A stretch of DNA of 64,000 nucleotides, from contig CBDEUB010000002.1 of assembly GCA_965243145.1 (NCBI GenBank), positions 248,001 through 312,000 of the forward strand, written 5' to 3'. The position numbers and the translations under genes are program-made. A model generated the notes under the pieces. That model searched no databases. It saw only the letters and a program-made list of their open reading frames with translations, and was not told where the DNA came from. Below are positions 7,895-16,158 of the stretch, in pieces; within the stretch, counting starts at the first letter, position 1, and each line of letters starts with the position of its first letter. Source of the DNA: CBDBLK01 sp965243145 (GTDB lineage Bacteria; Bdellovibrionota; Bacteriovoracia; Bacteriovoracales; Bacteriovoracaceae).

Positions 7895-9016
7895 TTACAG
7901 ATATTCGCGCTCCAGGCGGGCGCTTAGTTGGCACAGAATTTGGTAGGGAATCTGGTCAGTTTGGCGGCACAAGTCGGCGAGGCCATGGCGGTCTTCTCCC
8001 CACACTTGAAAAGGCCCGCCTATTTTTAAAGGTGTGCCGGCGGGAAAGAGAATTTGAAACATGTCCATGTTGACTTGGCCAAAGATTTTTCCCTTGGCCC
8101 CCTGGTGTTGCAGTTGGACTCCCGAAAAATGAGTGGCCAGGCCGTCGCCGTAACCCAGGCCGATCAGGGCCAACTCCCCGGCGTGGGGAGTGGGGTGTCC
8201 CCCGTAGCCGACGGGAGTGCCCTTGGCCACGCGGCGGGTTTGGATGATTGGCCCCTCCAGGCGGGAGATCATTTTGCCCGGCCAGGGCGTGGCCAAGTTG
8301 ACTTCTTTGCCGAGGGAGGATGGCCCATACAGCATAAGCCCTGGCCTGATATGGGAATCCTCTGCGCCCACCCCTTGTTCTATGGCCGCGGAATTGGCGC
8401 AAGAAGTGCTCTCTATGGCCACACCCTTGGATCGCAACAGGGATTTGAGTTGGGTGTATCCGGCCATTTGGGTGCGGTTGAGAGAGTGGGTTTGCATACA
8501 TTGAGAGGCGCAGGCAAAGTGGGCCATGAGATGTTGGATGCTGTGGCGGCCACAGCGTTGCAAGAGCGTGGCCACCGCTTCGGCCTCCGGGGCATCAATG
8601 CCGAGCCGGTTCATTCCGGTGTTGAATTTCAGACACAGGGGCAGCCGTTGACACTGGGGAGAGGTGAGAAAAAAATCCAAGTCCCTTTGTTGGGAGATGA
8701 CGGGCATGGCCTGGCGGCGGGAGAAGAGTTCCATTTGCTGGGCCGAATTCAAGTCAAAATCGGAGAAGACATAGGCCTTGAGTTTTTTGTCGGGAATGTG
8801 TTGGCACAAGGTGTGTGCCTCGGCAAATGAGGCCAGGCCAAATTCTTCCACTCCCAGTTGGCGAAAGGCAAACTCAGCGATGGGGAGCAACCCGTGCCCG
8901 TAGGCATTGGCCTTGATCATAAACACCGTCTTTTGGCCAGGACGGGCGGCCTTTAAGGCCTCTACATTGTGGGCCAAGTGGGAGAGGTTGACCAGCAAGC
9001 GGCGGTGGGTGGGCAT
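7895..9016 (-). CDS. alr: alanine racemase
   Basis: PLP-dependent interconversion of L- and D-alanine for peptidoglycan synthesis, in the cytoplasm. 373 residues, normal for the family. The PLP lysine is in MIKANAYGHG at about residues 32-41. The second catalytic tyrosine region is PVGYGG near 267, and GQVNMDM near 314 is also conserved. The ATG at 9016 is preceded by an AAGG site. The stop of the upstream gene is 5 bases away, so the two are co-transcribed. It is the only cell-wall precursor gene in the immediate neighbourhood. Confidence 0.95.
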   Translation of the reverse strand: MPTHRRLLVNLSHLAHNVEALKAARPGQKTVFMIKANAYGHGLLPIAEFAFRQLGVEEFGLASFAEAHTLCQHIPDKKLKAYVFSDFDLNSAQQMELFSRRQAMPVISQQRDLDFFLTSPQCQRLPLCLKFNTGMNRLGIDAPEAEAVATLLQRCGRHSIQHLMAHFACASQCMQTHSLNRTQMAGYTQLKSLLRSKGVAIESTSCANSAAIEQGVGAEDSHIRPGLMLYGPSSLGKEVNLATPWPGKMISRLEGPIIQTRRVAKGTPVGYGGHPTPHAGELALIGLGYGDGLATHFSGVQLQHQGAKGKIFGQVNMDMFQILFPAGTPLKIGGPFQVWGEDRHGLADLCRQTDQIPYQILCQLSARLEREYL

Positions 9017-9021
9017 AGGCC

Positions 9022-10467
9022 TTAGATACTCAGGGTTGGCGTTGGCATGGGCCGAGGTTTATTGGGTGGTGGAGAGAGGTAGTCCCCGCTTTCCCAGTAG
9101 CGCAGGCAGGCCTTGGCGGAGAGGGGCAACTCTTGCAGTTTGGGATTCAAGGTTTTGCCCAGGGCCGCATCGGCGTCGGCAAAGTAGCGCCAAAAAGGAT
9201 AGTTTCTGGCAAACTTTTCCAAGCGGGCAAAGGCCTGGTCAAATTCCTTTCTCTCAAACATTAAGAGGGCGTGTTCGACATGGGGAATACACAGGCGAAA
9301 CTCCAGCTGGTGGCGGGTGCGCAGGCGCTGAAAAAAGTCGGCAAAACAAGTTTGCCAGTCGAATTTGCCACAGGGGCCTGGGGCGTTTTTGGAGGTCAGG
9401 GCCTCGCGCACTAAGCGGGCAAAGTGCAAGTCGATGATGGCCCATTTTTTTTGTGTTTTGCCCTCTGCTTGTCCAATGAAATCCATCAGTTCCCAGGGGG
9501 AGAGAAGTTGGCCTTGTTCGCTTACGGCCGGAACTTTCCGCCCCTCAAAGTAGGCGTGGATGCCGGACAGGTAGCGCTCCAGGGATTCCCAATCAAATTG
9601 GTGGAAAAAATCGGTGTCAGTCGTGCGCACCACCAATATTTTGTCGGGATTTTCCCGTTGGCCACAAATCTTGAGCGGCATCAGTTCCCCGCCCATCAAC
9701 TCCAGGCACACCTGGGTGGCCATATTTTGGGCAAAAAATTCAATCCCCCGACGGCAGGTTTGCCCCAACCACAAGGGGGGCAAGGCCATATATTTGGCCA
9801 AATCCCTGGGAGGGCAGACCAATTTTTGGCCGCTTTGGTTCAACTCCAGCACGGTAAACTGGGCGATTTCGGGCACACTTTCAAAAGTGCGCGCGCAGGC
9901 GTGTTCAAAGTCGAGACACTTCTCTTTGAAGGATTCACAGCGCTTGCCCAGGGACTTAAACAGGGTGTGGTAAAAATCCTTTTCTTTGAGGGAGGTGGTG
10001 TCTTGCACCGCTTGGGACAGCTTTTGCTCAAAGCTGGTTCCGTGTTTTTCCCACAGGTGGGCGCGCGTTTTGAGTTCATTCCACTGGTTAAAGCGCAGCA
10101 AGATATTTTTGATCTGGCCACTCAGGGAAATTCCCCCCCACACGATGCCTAAATTCACAATTTCGTAGGCCGGGTAGAGCAGGGGAACAGTCTCGGGGGA
10201 ACAGTAAAAGACGAGATTCAAGTCCCCGGACTCGACCTGGGGGTGTTGGGCCAAATGGCGTTCCCCCTGGGACATGTGGCGCACATCCACCATGGCCAGG
10301 TGTGGAGGGGCGAGGGCCACGCCCTTCCAAAAATCGGCCAGATGGCCATAAATGTGGGGCACAATGCCCACTTTTCTAAAGACCTGGCCCCACTCGCGGA
10401 GTTGGGCCAAATCCCCACCCAAAAGGGCAACTTCGACTTGTGCGCTGGGCGTATCGGCCTGATCCAT
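9022..10467 (-). CDS. receiver-like regulatory protein of unknown function, operon with alr
   Basis: 481 residues. ATG 10467 has a good GGAAGG ribosome site 7 bases upstream. The first 120 residues look like a degenerate response-regulator receiver (VEVALLGGDLAQLREWGQVF, then PPHLAMVDVRH, with the Asp in the right place), but the later receiver lysine is not evident. The middle (about 150-300) is helical, and the rest contains no motif I know. The C-terminus is proline-rich. No signal peptide is present. It may be a regulatory or scaffold protein specific to this lineage. The link with alr is by operon position only. Confidence 0.65.
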   Translation of the reverse strand: MDQADTPSAQVEVALLGGDLAQLREWGQVFRKVGIVPHIYGHLADFWKGVALAPPHLAMVDVRHMSQGERHLAQHPQVESGDLNLVFYCSPETVPLLYPAYEIVNLGIVWGGISLSGQIKNILLRFNQWNELKTRAHLWEKHGTSFEQKLSQAVQDTTSLKEKDFYHTLFKSLGKRCESFKEKCLDFEHACARTFESVPEIAQFTVLELNQSGQKLVCPPRDLAKYMALPPLWLGQTCRRGIEFFAQNMATQVCLELMGGELMPLKICGQRENPDKILVVRTTDTDFFHQFDWESLERYLSGIHAYFEGRKVPAVSEQGQLLSPWELMDFIGQAEGKTQKKWAIIDLHFARLVREALTSKNAPGPCGKFDWQTCFADFFQRLRTRHQLEFRLCIPHVEHALLMFERKEFDQAFARLEKFARNYPFWRYFADADAALGKTLNPKLQELPLSAKACLRYWESGDYLSPPPNKPRPMPTPTLSI

Positions 10468-10552
10468 GGGGATGCCTTCCTTTCTTCAAGTGTAGAGGAA
10501 GTTTGGCCATCAGGTCAAAACCGCGGGATTGGCCTTATTTAGGTGCAGCGAA

Positions 10553-10621
10553 TTATAGATGGCCGAATAATTCCAATTTTTTTGCCAGAGAGAGGCCCGA
10601 CAAATCGCGGGGGATTCTCAT
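10553..10621 (-). pseudogene. truncated HicA-type toxin remnant
   Basis: The ATG at 10621 overlaps the antitoxin stop as ATGA and encodes MRIPRDLSGLSLAKKLELFG plus two residues before TAA at 10553. The MRIPRDLSG...L start is the typical N-terminus of HicA/YcfA-family toxins. Those normally continue for another 50 or more residues through a GSH motif with the catalytic His. Here the frame ends after 22 residues and nothing recognisable follows. The toxin is therefore lost while the antitoxin-like gene upstream is intact. Confidence 0.6.
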
Positions 10622-10827
10622 ACCGCCATGATCTCTTCCCTGACAAAGTGAAGTCTGATGATTTTGGGAGAAAGTTTCTCATCGGCAAAGTGACAACTGA
10701 TGGCCTCTTGAATATTTTTTTTCAATTCGTCGAGGGTATCGCCCTCCGTAAAGATGGACTCGCCGATTGATTTGGCCGTCCATCCCCCCTCTTGGGCCTC
10801 CTCTACAACAAAAACAATTTCCGTCAT
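10618..10827 (-). CDS. HicB-like antitoxin (orphaned)
   Basis: 69 residues with the short HicB-like fold: VFVVEEAQEGGWTAKSIGES followed by a helix TLDELKKNIQEAISCHF. Proteins of this type normally neutralise a HicA mRNA interferase encoded just downstream. The ATG at 10827 has a GGAGAGG ribosome site. There is no C-terminal DNA-binding domain. Its partner is reduced to a 22-residue stub (10553-10621), so this is a solitary antitoxin that may protect against a related toxin elsewhere or simply be decaying. Confidence 0.7.
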   Translation of the reverse strand: MTEIVFVVEEAQEGGWTAKSIGESIFTEGDTLDELKKNIQEAISCHFADEKLSPKIIRLHFVREEIMAV

Positions 10828-10900
10828 GTAAGAACCTCTCCATTGACTCCGTTACTTTTCCTACTCTATTGCAGAAAGACTTATATTGCAAAAAAACCAG

Positions 10901-11575
10901 TTAAGGGTAAAAGAGCGATTCCCACCGCCTATCGCGCATGTGTTGTAGAGCTTCACCGAATACCTCCTGGGCCAAATTCTCCAGGCCTTGGGGAAGTGGC
11001 CCCGCCGCCACCACAATTTGCGCACCATCCTCTATGTATGTGGCCGCCTTTTGGGAACTCCAATGCCGGGGACGATCCTTTTTTATATCCATGACATTTG
11101 AAATTCTATCCACAACTTTAACCCAACGGATTTCTTTAGGCAATTTGGCCATCACTTGAATTTGGTATTTCAACTTATCGGCAGAATCGAGTCCTTCCGG
11201 TACGGTGAGATAGCGGATATATTGAAGCACCCGAGGGCCAAACGCTTCTTCAATCAACTTGGGATTTAAATTTGTATCTTCCAAAGTGTCGTGGAGCAAG
11301 GCCACGGTAAGAGCATCAGTGGAAATTTTGGGAACGGTTTGAACCAATAGAGTGGCAACTTCAATGGGATGCTCGATATAGGAGCGCGCTGGACTTCCCT
11401 TATTCCCCGACAACCTCAACTGTCCACGGTGGGCCTCTGTGGCCATGGCAACCGCCTTGAGCAGTCGCAGGCAATTTTGGTTTCGTTGTTCTGTGCCTTC
11501 GGATTTTGAATTGTTGCCAAAAGATGGCACTAGATGCAAAAAATAAACACAGATAAAAACAAACCACTTTTTCAT
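10901..11575 (-). CDS. exported RelA/SpoT-type HD hydrolase
   Basis: 224 residues from ATG 11575, chosen because AGGAGG lies 6 bases upstream; the frame extends to 11590 without such a site. Residues 1-20 form a signal peptide (KK, then FVFICVYFLHLVPSFG). The mature part has the HD signature of (p)ppGpp hydrolases: YIEHPIEVA, ALLHDTLEDT (the HDxxED motif) and KVVDRISNV, in the right order. It has no synthetase, TGS or ACT domain, so it resembles the small hydrolases SAH/MESH1. Family members act in the cytoplasm; a signal peptide is unexpected. It follows leuS with a 9-base overlap of frames and is probably in the same operon. Confidence 0.82.
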   Translation of the reverse strand: MKKWFVFICVYFLHLVPSFGNNSKSEGTEQRNQNCLRLLKAVAMATEAHRGQLRLSGNKGSPARSYIEHPIEVATLLVQTVPKISTDALTVALLHDTLEDTNLNPKLIEEAFGPRVLQYIRYLTVPEGLDSADKLKYQIQVMAKLPKEIRWVKVVDRISNVMDIKKDRPRHWSSQKAATYIEDGAQIVVAAGPLPQGLENLAQEVFGEALQHMRDRRWESLFYP

Positions 11576-11583
11576 AAGGCCTC

Positions 11584-14340
11584 CTAACACACAAAATTGA
11601 CAATTTTATGAGGAACCACCACCACTTTTTTGATTGGGCGGCCGCCGATCCATTTTTGGGTGCGGGCATCTTCCAAGGCCCGCCGTTGGATTTCATCGCG
11701 GCCCAAATCCCGCGGCAGTTCCAATAAAAAGCGGGTTTTGCCGTTGAAGGAGACGGGGTAGGAATAAGTGTCTTCGCGCAAAAGGGATTCGTCCCAAGTG
11801 GGCCATTTTGCGGTGGTGATGCTCGGAGCGTGGCCCAAATACTGCCACAACTCTTCGGCCACATGGGGGGCGAAGGGGGAGAGGGCGATCACCAACGGTT
11901 CCCAGATTTCGCGCTTGTGGCAACTGGCCTTGGCCAATTGTCCCACTGCTACCATCAGGGCAGAAATGGCGGTGTTGAAAGCAAAGTTTTCTATGTCGAG
12001 AGACACTTTCTTGATACAGGTGTGCAGGATTTTGCGCTCGTTCGGAGTGGCGGCCTCCTCGCTGACTGCCTGATCCTGGCGGTGGAGCGCATTCCAAAAC
12101 TTGGCCAAAAAGCGGTGCATTCCCTCGATGCCGTTGGTGTTCCACGGTTTGGATTGTTCGATCGGCCCCAAAAACATTTCGTAGAGGCGCAGGGTGTCCG
12201 CCCCGTAGCGCTCAATGACGGCATCGGGATTGACTACATTGTAGAGAGACTTGGACATTTTTTCGATTGAGTGGCCACACAGATAAAAGGATTCCCCGTC
12301 CTTCTCTTCGGTGAGGAATCGCGCGCCTTCAAATTCGGGCCGCCATTTCTTAAAGGCCTCGCAGTCCAGTTTGTCGTTGTCCACCAGGCCCACATCCACA
12401 TGCAAGGTTTGGATTTGCTCTGGCGGGTATTGGGAGAGCAGGCCCTTGGAGACAAAAGTGTTGGCCTCATTTTTGAGGCGGTAGACCAGGTTGGAGCGCC
12501 CCTGGATCATGCCCTGGTTGACCAGTTTGGCGAAGGGTTCGCGCCGGCAGACATGGCCTAAATCGTATAAAACGAGATTCCAAAAGCGGGAGTAGATGAG
12601 ATGCCCGGTGGCGTGTTCGCTGCCGCCCACATATAAATCTACGCTTTGCCAGTAGCGGTTGGCCTCCCTCCCCACCAGTTGGTTTGAGTTGTGGGGATCC
12701 ATGTAGCGCAAATAGTAGGCGCTGGAGCCGGCGAAACCGGGCATGGTGGAGAGTTCCAAAGGATGGCCCCGGTAAGTCCAGTCTTTGGCCCGGGCCAGGG
12801 GCGGTTCCCCTTCCCCGGTGGGCAAATAGGCATCGACTGCGGGAAGCTCCAGGGGCAGTTCGCTCTCCGGGATCAGACGGGGAACGCCGTCTTGAAAGTA
12901 CACTGGGAAGGGTTCCCCCCAATAGCGCTGGCGGGAAAAAATGGCATCCCGCAAGCGGTAGTTGATTTTGCGCACACCGATTCCCCGCTTCTCGACTTCG
13001 GCGTTCATCCGTTCGATCGCCTGCGGCACTCTCAGTCCATTCAAAAAGTCCGAGTGGTGGCACACTCCCTCTTTGTCTTCATAGGGCCTCTCTCGCGCAT
13101 CGGGAGCGGGGCCTTCCGCGGGGGACACCACCGGAACGATGGGCAGTTGAAAGTGGCGGGCGAAGTCGTGGTCGCGCTGGTCGTGGGCGGGAACCGCCAT
13201 AATTGCCCCCGTGCCGTACCCCCCCAGAACATAGTCCCCCACCCAGATGGGAATTTTCTCTCCACTCAAGGGGTGGCGGCAAAAGGCCCCGGTAGGGCAT
13301 CCCGAAATAGATTTGGCCTCGGACATCCGTTGTCGTTGTGTATTCGAGCGGCACTGTTTGAGATAGGCCTTGACCGCCGGGAGTTGTTCGGCGGTGGCCA
13401 CTCTCTCCGCCCAGGGGGATTCCGGGGAGAGCACCACAAAGGTCGCGCCGAAGAGTGTGTCTGGCCGGGTGGTGAAAATGTCGAAGGAGGCGTCGTGGCC
13501 CTCGACGGCAAAGCGCACTTCCAACCCTTCCGAGCGGCCGATCCAGTGCCGTTGCATGTCTTTGAGGGAATTGGGCCAATCCAACTCGTTCAGGCCTTCC
13601 AGCAGGCGCTGGGCGTAGGCGGAAGTGCGCAGACACCACTGCCGCATAATCTTTTGTTCCACTGGGAATCCGCCGCGCACCGAGAGTCCGTCTTTCACCT
13701 CGTCGTTGGCCAAAACAGTGCCCAGTTCGGGACACCAGTTGACCGGAGTGGGGGCCAAATAGGCCAGGCGGTGGTTTTGTAAAATCTCTTCCCGCTCTTT
13801 TGCAGAGGCCGCCTGCCAGTTTGGCCTCTTTTCCAAGGAAGGTATCAATTCGCTGATCGGACGGGCCTTATTTTGCCCAGGATCAAAATAAGAGTTAAAC
13901 ATTTGTTGAAAGGCCCACTGAGTCCAGCGGTAGTAGGTGGGGTCGCAGGTTTGCACTTCCCGCGACCAGGCGAAACTCAATCCTAAGCGATCCAGTTGCT
14001 GGCGGTAGCGTTCAATATTGGCGGCAGTGGTGGCCGCCGGGTGCTTTCCGGTTTGGATGGCGTATTGCTCGGCGGGCAGGCCAAAGGCATCGTAACCCAT
14101 GGGGTGCAAAACATTGAACCCTTTGAGGCGCTTGTAGCGGGCGTAGATGTCGGAGGCGATATAACCCAGGGGATGGCCGACATGCAGGCCCTCGCCGGAG
14201 GGGTAGGGGAACATGTCTAGGACATAATACTTGGGGCGGGAAGAATCTTCCTCCACCTCAAAGGTTTGTTCCCGCCGCCAGTACTCCCGCCATTTGTCTT
14301 CGATGTGATCAAAGGGGTAGGCGCGGAAGGGTGGGTTCAT
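11584..14340 (-). CDS. leuS: leucyl-tRNA synthetase
   Basis: Charges tRNA-Leu with leucine; class Ia synthetase, cytoplasmic. 918 residues, slightly longer than the common 810-880. The HIGH-type motif is in PYPSGEGLHVGHPLGY near residue 46 and the KMSKS loop is EKMSKSLYN near residue 700. Between them lies the CP1 editing domain with TTRPDTLFGAT. The C-terminus ends with the usual KVVVVPHKIVNFV. A palindromic repeat occupies the sequence directly upstream of ATG 14340, and there is no Shine-Dalgarno within it. Translation may depend on coupling to the repeat-encoded reading frame that stops 3 bases before the ATG. Confidence 0.96.
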   Translation of the reverse strand: MNPPFRAYPFDHIEDKWREYWRREQTFEVEEDSSRPKYYVLDMFPYPSGEGLHVGHPLGYIASDIYARYKRLKGFNVLHPMGYDAFGLPAEQYAIQTGKHPAATTAANIERYRQQLDRLGLSFAWSREVQTCDPTYYRWTQWAFQQMFNSYFDPGQNKARPISELIPSLEKRPNWQAASAKEREEILQNHRLAYLAPTPVNWCPELGTVLANDEVKDGLSVRGGFPVEQKIMRQWCLRTSAYAQRLLEGLNELDWPNSLKDMQRHWIGRSEGLEVRFAVEGHDASFDIFTTRPDTLFGATFVVLSPESPWAERVATAEQLPAVKAYLKQCRSNTQRQRMSEAKSISGCPTGAFCRHPLSGEKIPIWVGDYVLGGYGTGAIMAVPAHDQRDHDFARHFQLPIVPVVSPAEGPAPDARERPYEDKEGVCHHSDFLNGLRVPQAIERMNAEVEKRGIGVRKINYRLRDAIFSRQRYWGEPFPVYFQDGVPRLIPESELPLELPAVDAYLPTGEGEPPLARAKDWTYRGHPLELSTMPGFAGSSAYYLRYMDPHNSNQLVGREANRYWQSVDLYVGGSEHATGHLIYSRFWNLVLYDLGHVCRREPFAKLVNQGMIQGRSNLVYRLKNEANTFVSKGLLSQYPPEQIQTLHVDVGLVDNDKLDCEAFKKWRPEFEGARFLTEEKDGESFYLCGHSIEKMSKSLYNVVNPDAVIERYGADTLRLYEMFLGPIEQSKPWNTNGIEGMHRFLAKFWNALHRQDQAVSEEAATPNERKILHTCIKKVSLDIENFAFNTAISALMVAVGQLAKASCHKREIWEPLVIALSPFAPHVAEELWQYLGHAPSITTAKWPTWDESLLREDTYSYPVSFNGKTRFLLELPRDLGRDEIQRRALEDARTQKWIGGRPIKKVVVVPHKIVNFVC

Positions 14341-14343
14341 AGC

Positions 14344-14586
14344 TTATAACTGCCCACACTTCACGCCATCTTGCCTTCGCATCCTGCTCCGGCACTGCCC
14401 ATCAGGGCAGTCGTCGCTCGTCGCCTTCCTGGCGACTCCGTGTGGGTCAGCTTCGCCATCGCTCCTTGCAGCGTGCTTTGAGCACGCCTCAGTCGCTCTG
14501 TCTCGCTTCCCTCCAATCTGACGCAAATTGTGGGCAGTTACTCTGCTTTTGTCGTGGTTTTTCTTTGGAGTATGAATAGTTATCAT
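14344..14586 (-). CDS. 80-codon reading frame made largely of the palindromic element, upstream of leuS
   Basis: An open frame from ATG 14586 to TAA 14344, in the same frame as leuS and separated from its ATG by three bases. About 63 of its codons come from the repeat (AHNLRQIGGKRDRATEACSK and onward). Only the first 15 or so (MITIHTPKKNHDK) are unique. It could be a leader that delivers ribosomes to leuS, or the remains of an N-terminal extension ended by the TAA. No strong ribosome site precedes 14586, so expression is uncertain. Confidence 0.35.
   Translation of the reverse strand: MITIHTPKKNHDKSRVTAHNLRQIGGKRDRATEACSKHAARSDGEADPHGVARKATSDDCPDGQCRSRMRRQDGVKCGQL
14345..14550 (-). repeat. 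dispersed palindromic element, copy 2 (full length, long form)
   Basis: The most complete copy. The terminal arms TAACTGCCCACA (14347-14358) and TGTGGGCAGTTA (14529-14540) are perfectly complementary. Inside are three further hairpins: CGTGCT/AGCACG, GTCGCC/GGCGAC, and ACTGCCC/GGGCAGT. The reading frame running toward leuS encodes the same peptide as in copies 1, 3 and 4. Compared with copies 3 and 4 it has about 60 extra bases (the HGVARKATSDDCPDGQC module). It ends 4 bases before the leuS start codon. Confidence 0.9.
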
Positions 14587-14602
14587 ACAAAGGAATCAGG
14601 TT

Positions 14603-16090
14603 TTAATGTTCCCAATGTTGGCCATCGTTTTTAGGCCGGCGCACGACTTCCAAGGGAGTGCCCTTTTCCAGTTGGGCATCGATCATGGATTCGCGGGTTC
14701 CAATTTGTTCTATCAATTTGATGATGGTCTCGTACAACTCACCCAGAAACTCAGGCCGCAAATCCAGCATGAGAGTGGTATCGGCCAATTCCTCATAGCG
14801 CTCGGCCTGCAAAAAGATGAGTTTTCCCGATTTGGCCAGCAGTTGGTAGCGGTAGGAGTTGAGCAATTGGATGTCGTCGTCCAGGGAGGTTTCGAGGGAT
14901 GCTTCGTTGACTCTCAGTTCGCGCACCGCCTTGGCGCTCTCGGCAAAAAACTCTTCTTGCAGGGATTGCACCATTTCCCTTCCCGTGCCGTCAAAGAAAA
15001 CGCTGGAGAGGGCGTGGCCAAAGATGGTGCGGTGGAACTCCCCACCGTCGATATTGGTGATGTGGCCTTCGAGGCCTTGCAATTGGTAGTAGTCCCCCAG
15101 TTTTTTAAACTCGCCGGGGAAGTCGTCAAAAATTTCGTCCACCGATCCAATGTCCAAAAATTCGGCCAGCTCTTCTTCGTCCAAGTGGGGCGGCAGGGGG
15201 GAGCGGAATTTTTGGTTGAGTTGCTTGCGCGCCCAGGTTTGCTGGATCAGGTAGTGCAACTCTTCCAGGTCGATGTGGGCGTCCAGTTGGTTGCGGAAAA
15301 TCTGTTTGATCAAACGGTAATTGGAGCGCGCCACCCGATCCGCTTCCACGGAGTTGAGGCCATCCAATTGTTTGATGGAACTGTAGATCATGGCCAAGCG
15401 GTTTTGCTCGTCGAGGAGTTGCTGATACCCTCTCATGGTGAAGCGGATGTTGTCCCGCAATTGGACTTGATGGCGCTGCTGATCCCAGTACTCCTTTTTT
15501 TTCTGTTCGGTGTCCAAGGCCTTGGCCTTATGGTTGTGCTCTTGCACCCGTTGAATCAGCTTTTCTTCCAGTGCCAAGTTTTGTTTTTCCAAGATCAGCA
15601 GTTCCCGTCTGGTGGAGGCGATTTCGGGAGTGTCCACCCACTGCCGGTTGTCCACCATGGCGGTGTAAAAACTGGCCTGGGCCTCGCGCAGGGATTCGTA
15701 TTTGGCCAGTAGGGTTTCGTCTTCGATCCAAAAACTGTCGGTATATCCTTCCCCGCCCCAGTGCATGGCCACACGGGGGTTGCCGCCGTCCAGAGCGCGG
15801 GGGAGGATGTCACCCTCCGGGATGAGGGCCAACTCCGGGTTTTGTTCACTCAGTTGTTCCACCGCTTTTTGGGTTTCTGGCCACCCTTCAAAGGTATCTT
15901 CGTGCAGGTGGACAAATTTCATCCAGCGGCGTTTGATGGGGATCGCTTTCTCCGCTTTGGGGGCCGCCTTGTTCTGTACCAGAATGGCCTTAGCTGGCCC
16001 GCGGCAGCTGTCTTTTGGTGGTTGTGGTGGTGTTCCCAGGGCGGCACTGGGCCAGGCGAGCAAAAGAAAGAGTGGAAAAATTTTAATCAT
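14603..16090 (-). CDS. secreted protein of unknown function
   Basis: 495 residues beginning with a signal peptide (MIKIFPLFLLLAWPSAALG). The mature protein is acidic, Glu/Leu/Gln-rich and mostly helical, with long stretches of coiled-coil character (for example LILEKQNLALEEKLIQRVQE near 170). A unique region lies near 90-135 (IPEGDILPRALDGGNPRVAM). There are no recognised catalytic residues. Its predicted location is periplasm or cell surface. It is divergent from the E1 dehydrogenase gene, and the roughly 70 bases between them must hold both promoters. I do not recognise the family. Confidence 0.75.
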   Translation of the reverse strand: MIKIFPLFLLLAWPSAALGTPPQPPKDSCRGPAKAILVQNKAAPKAEKAIPIKRRWMKFVHLHEDTFEGWPETQKAVEQLSEQNPELALIPEGDILPRALDGGNPRVAMHWGGEGYTDSFWIEDETLLAKYESLREAQASFYTAMVDNRQWVDTPEIASTRRELLILEKQNLALEEKLIQRVQEHNHKAKALDTEQKKKEYWDQQRHQVQLRDNIRFTMRGYQQLLDEQNRLAMIYSSIKQLDGLNSVEADRVARSNYRLIKQIFRNQLDAHIDLEELHYLIQQTWARKQLNQKFRSPLPPHLDEEELAEFLDIGSVDEIFDDFPGEFKKLGDYYQLQGLEGHITNIDGGEFHRTIFGHALSSVFFDGTGREMVQSLQEEFFAESAKAVRELRVNEASLETSLDDDIQLLNSYRYQLLAKSGKLIFLQAERYEELADTTLMLDLRPEFLGELYETIIKLIEQIGTRESMIDAQLEKGTPLEVVRRPKNDGQHWEH

Positions 16091-16158
16091 TGAGCTAAGC
16101 TAGGGGGGCCTGGAAAGGTTGTAAATACCCTGGGTAACATTTTCAACAAGGAATTTCT

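Noticed and set aside
8054..8830. Plus-strand frame opposite alr
   Set aside because: Shadow of the alanine racemase gene.
9424..10152. Plus-strand frame opposite the receiver-like gene
   Set aside because: Shadow frame; no start signal and the minus-strand gene has a strong ribosome site and operon context.
12691..13782. Long plus-strand reading frame opposite leuS
   Set aside because: Antisense shadow of a well-supported synthetase; low-complexity translation, no ribosome site and no recognisable domain.
14606..15712. Plus-strand frame opposite the secreted 495-residue protein
   Set aside because: Only the minus strand gives a signal peptide and coherent protein.
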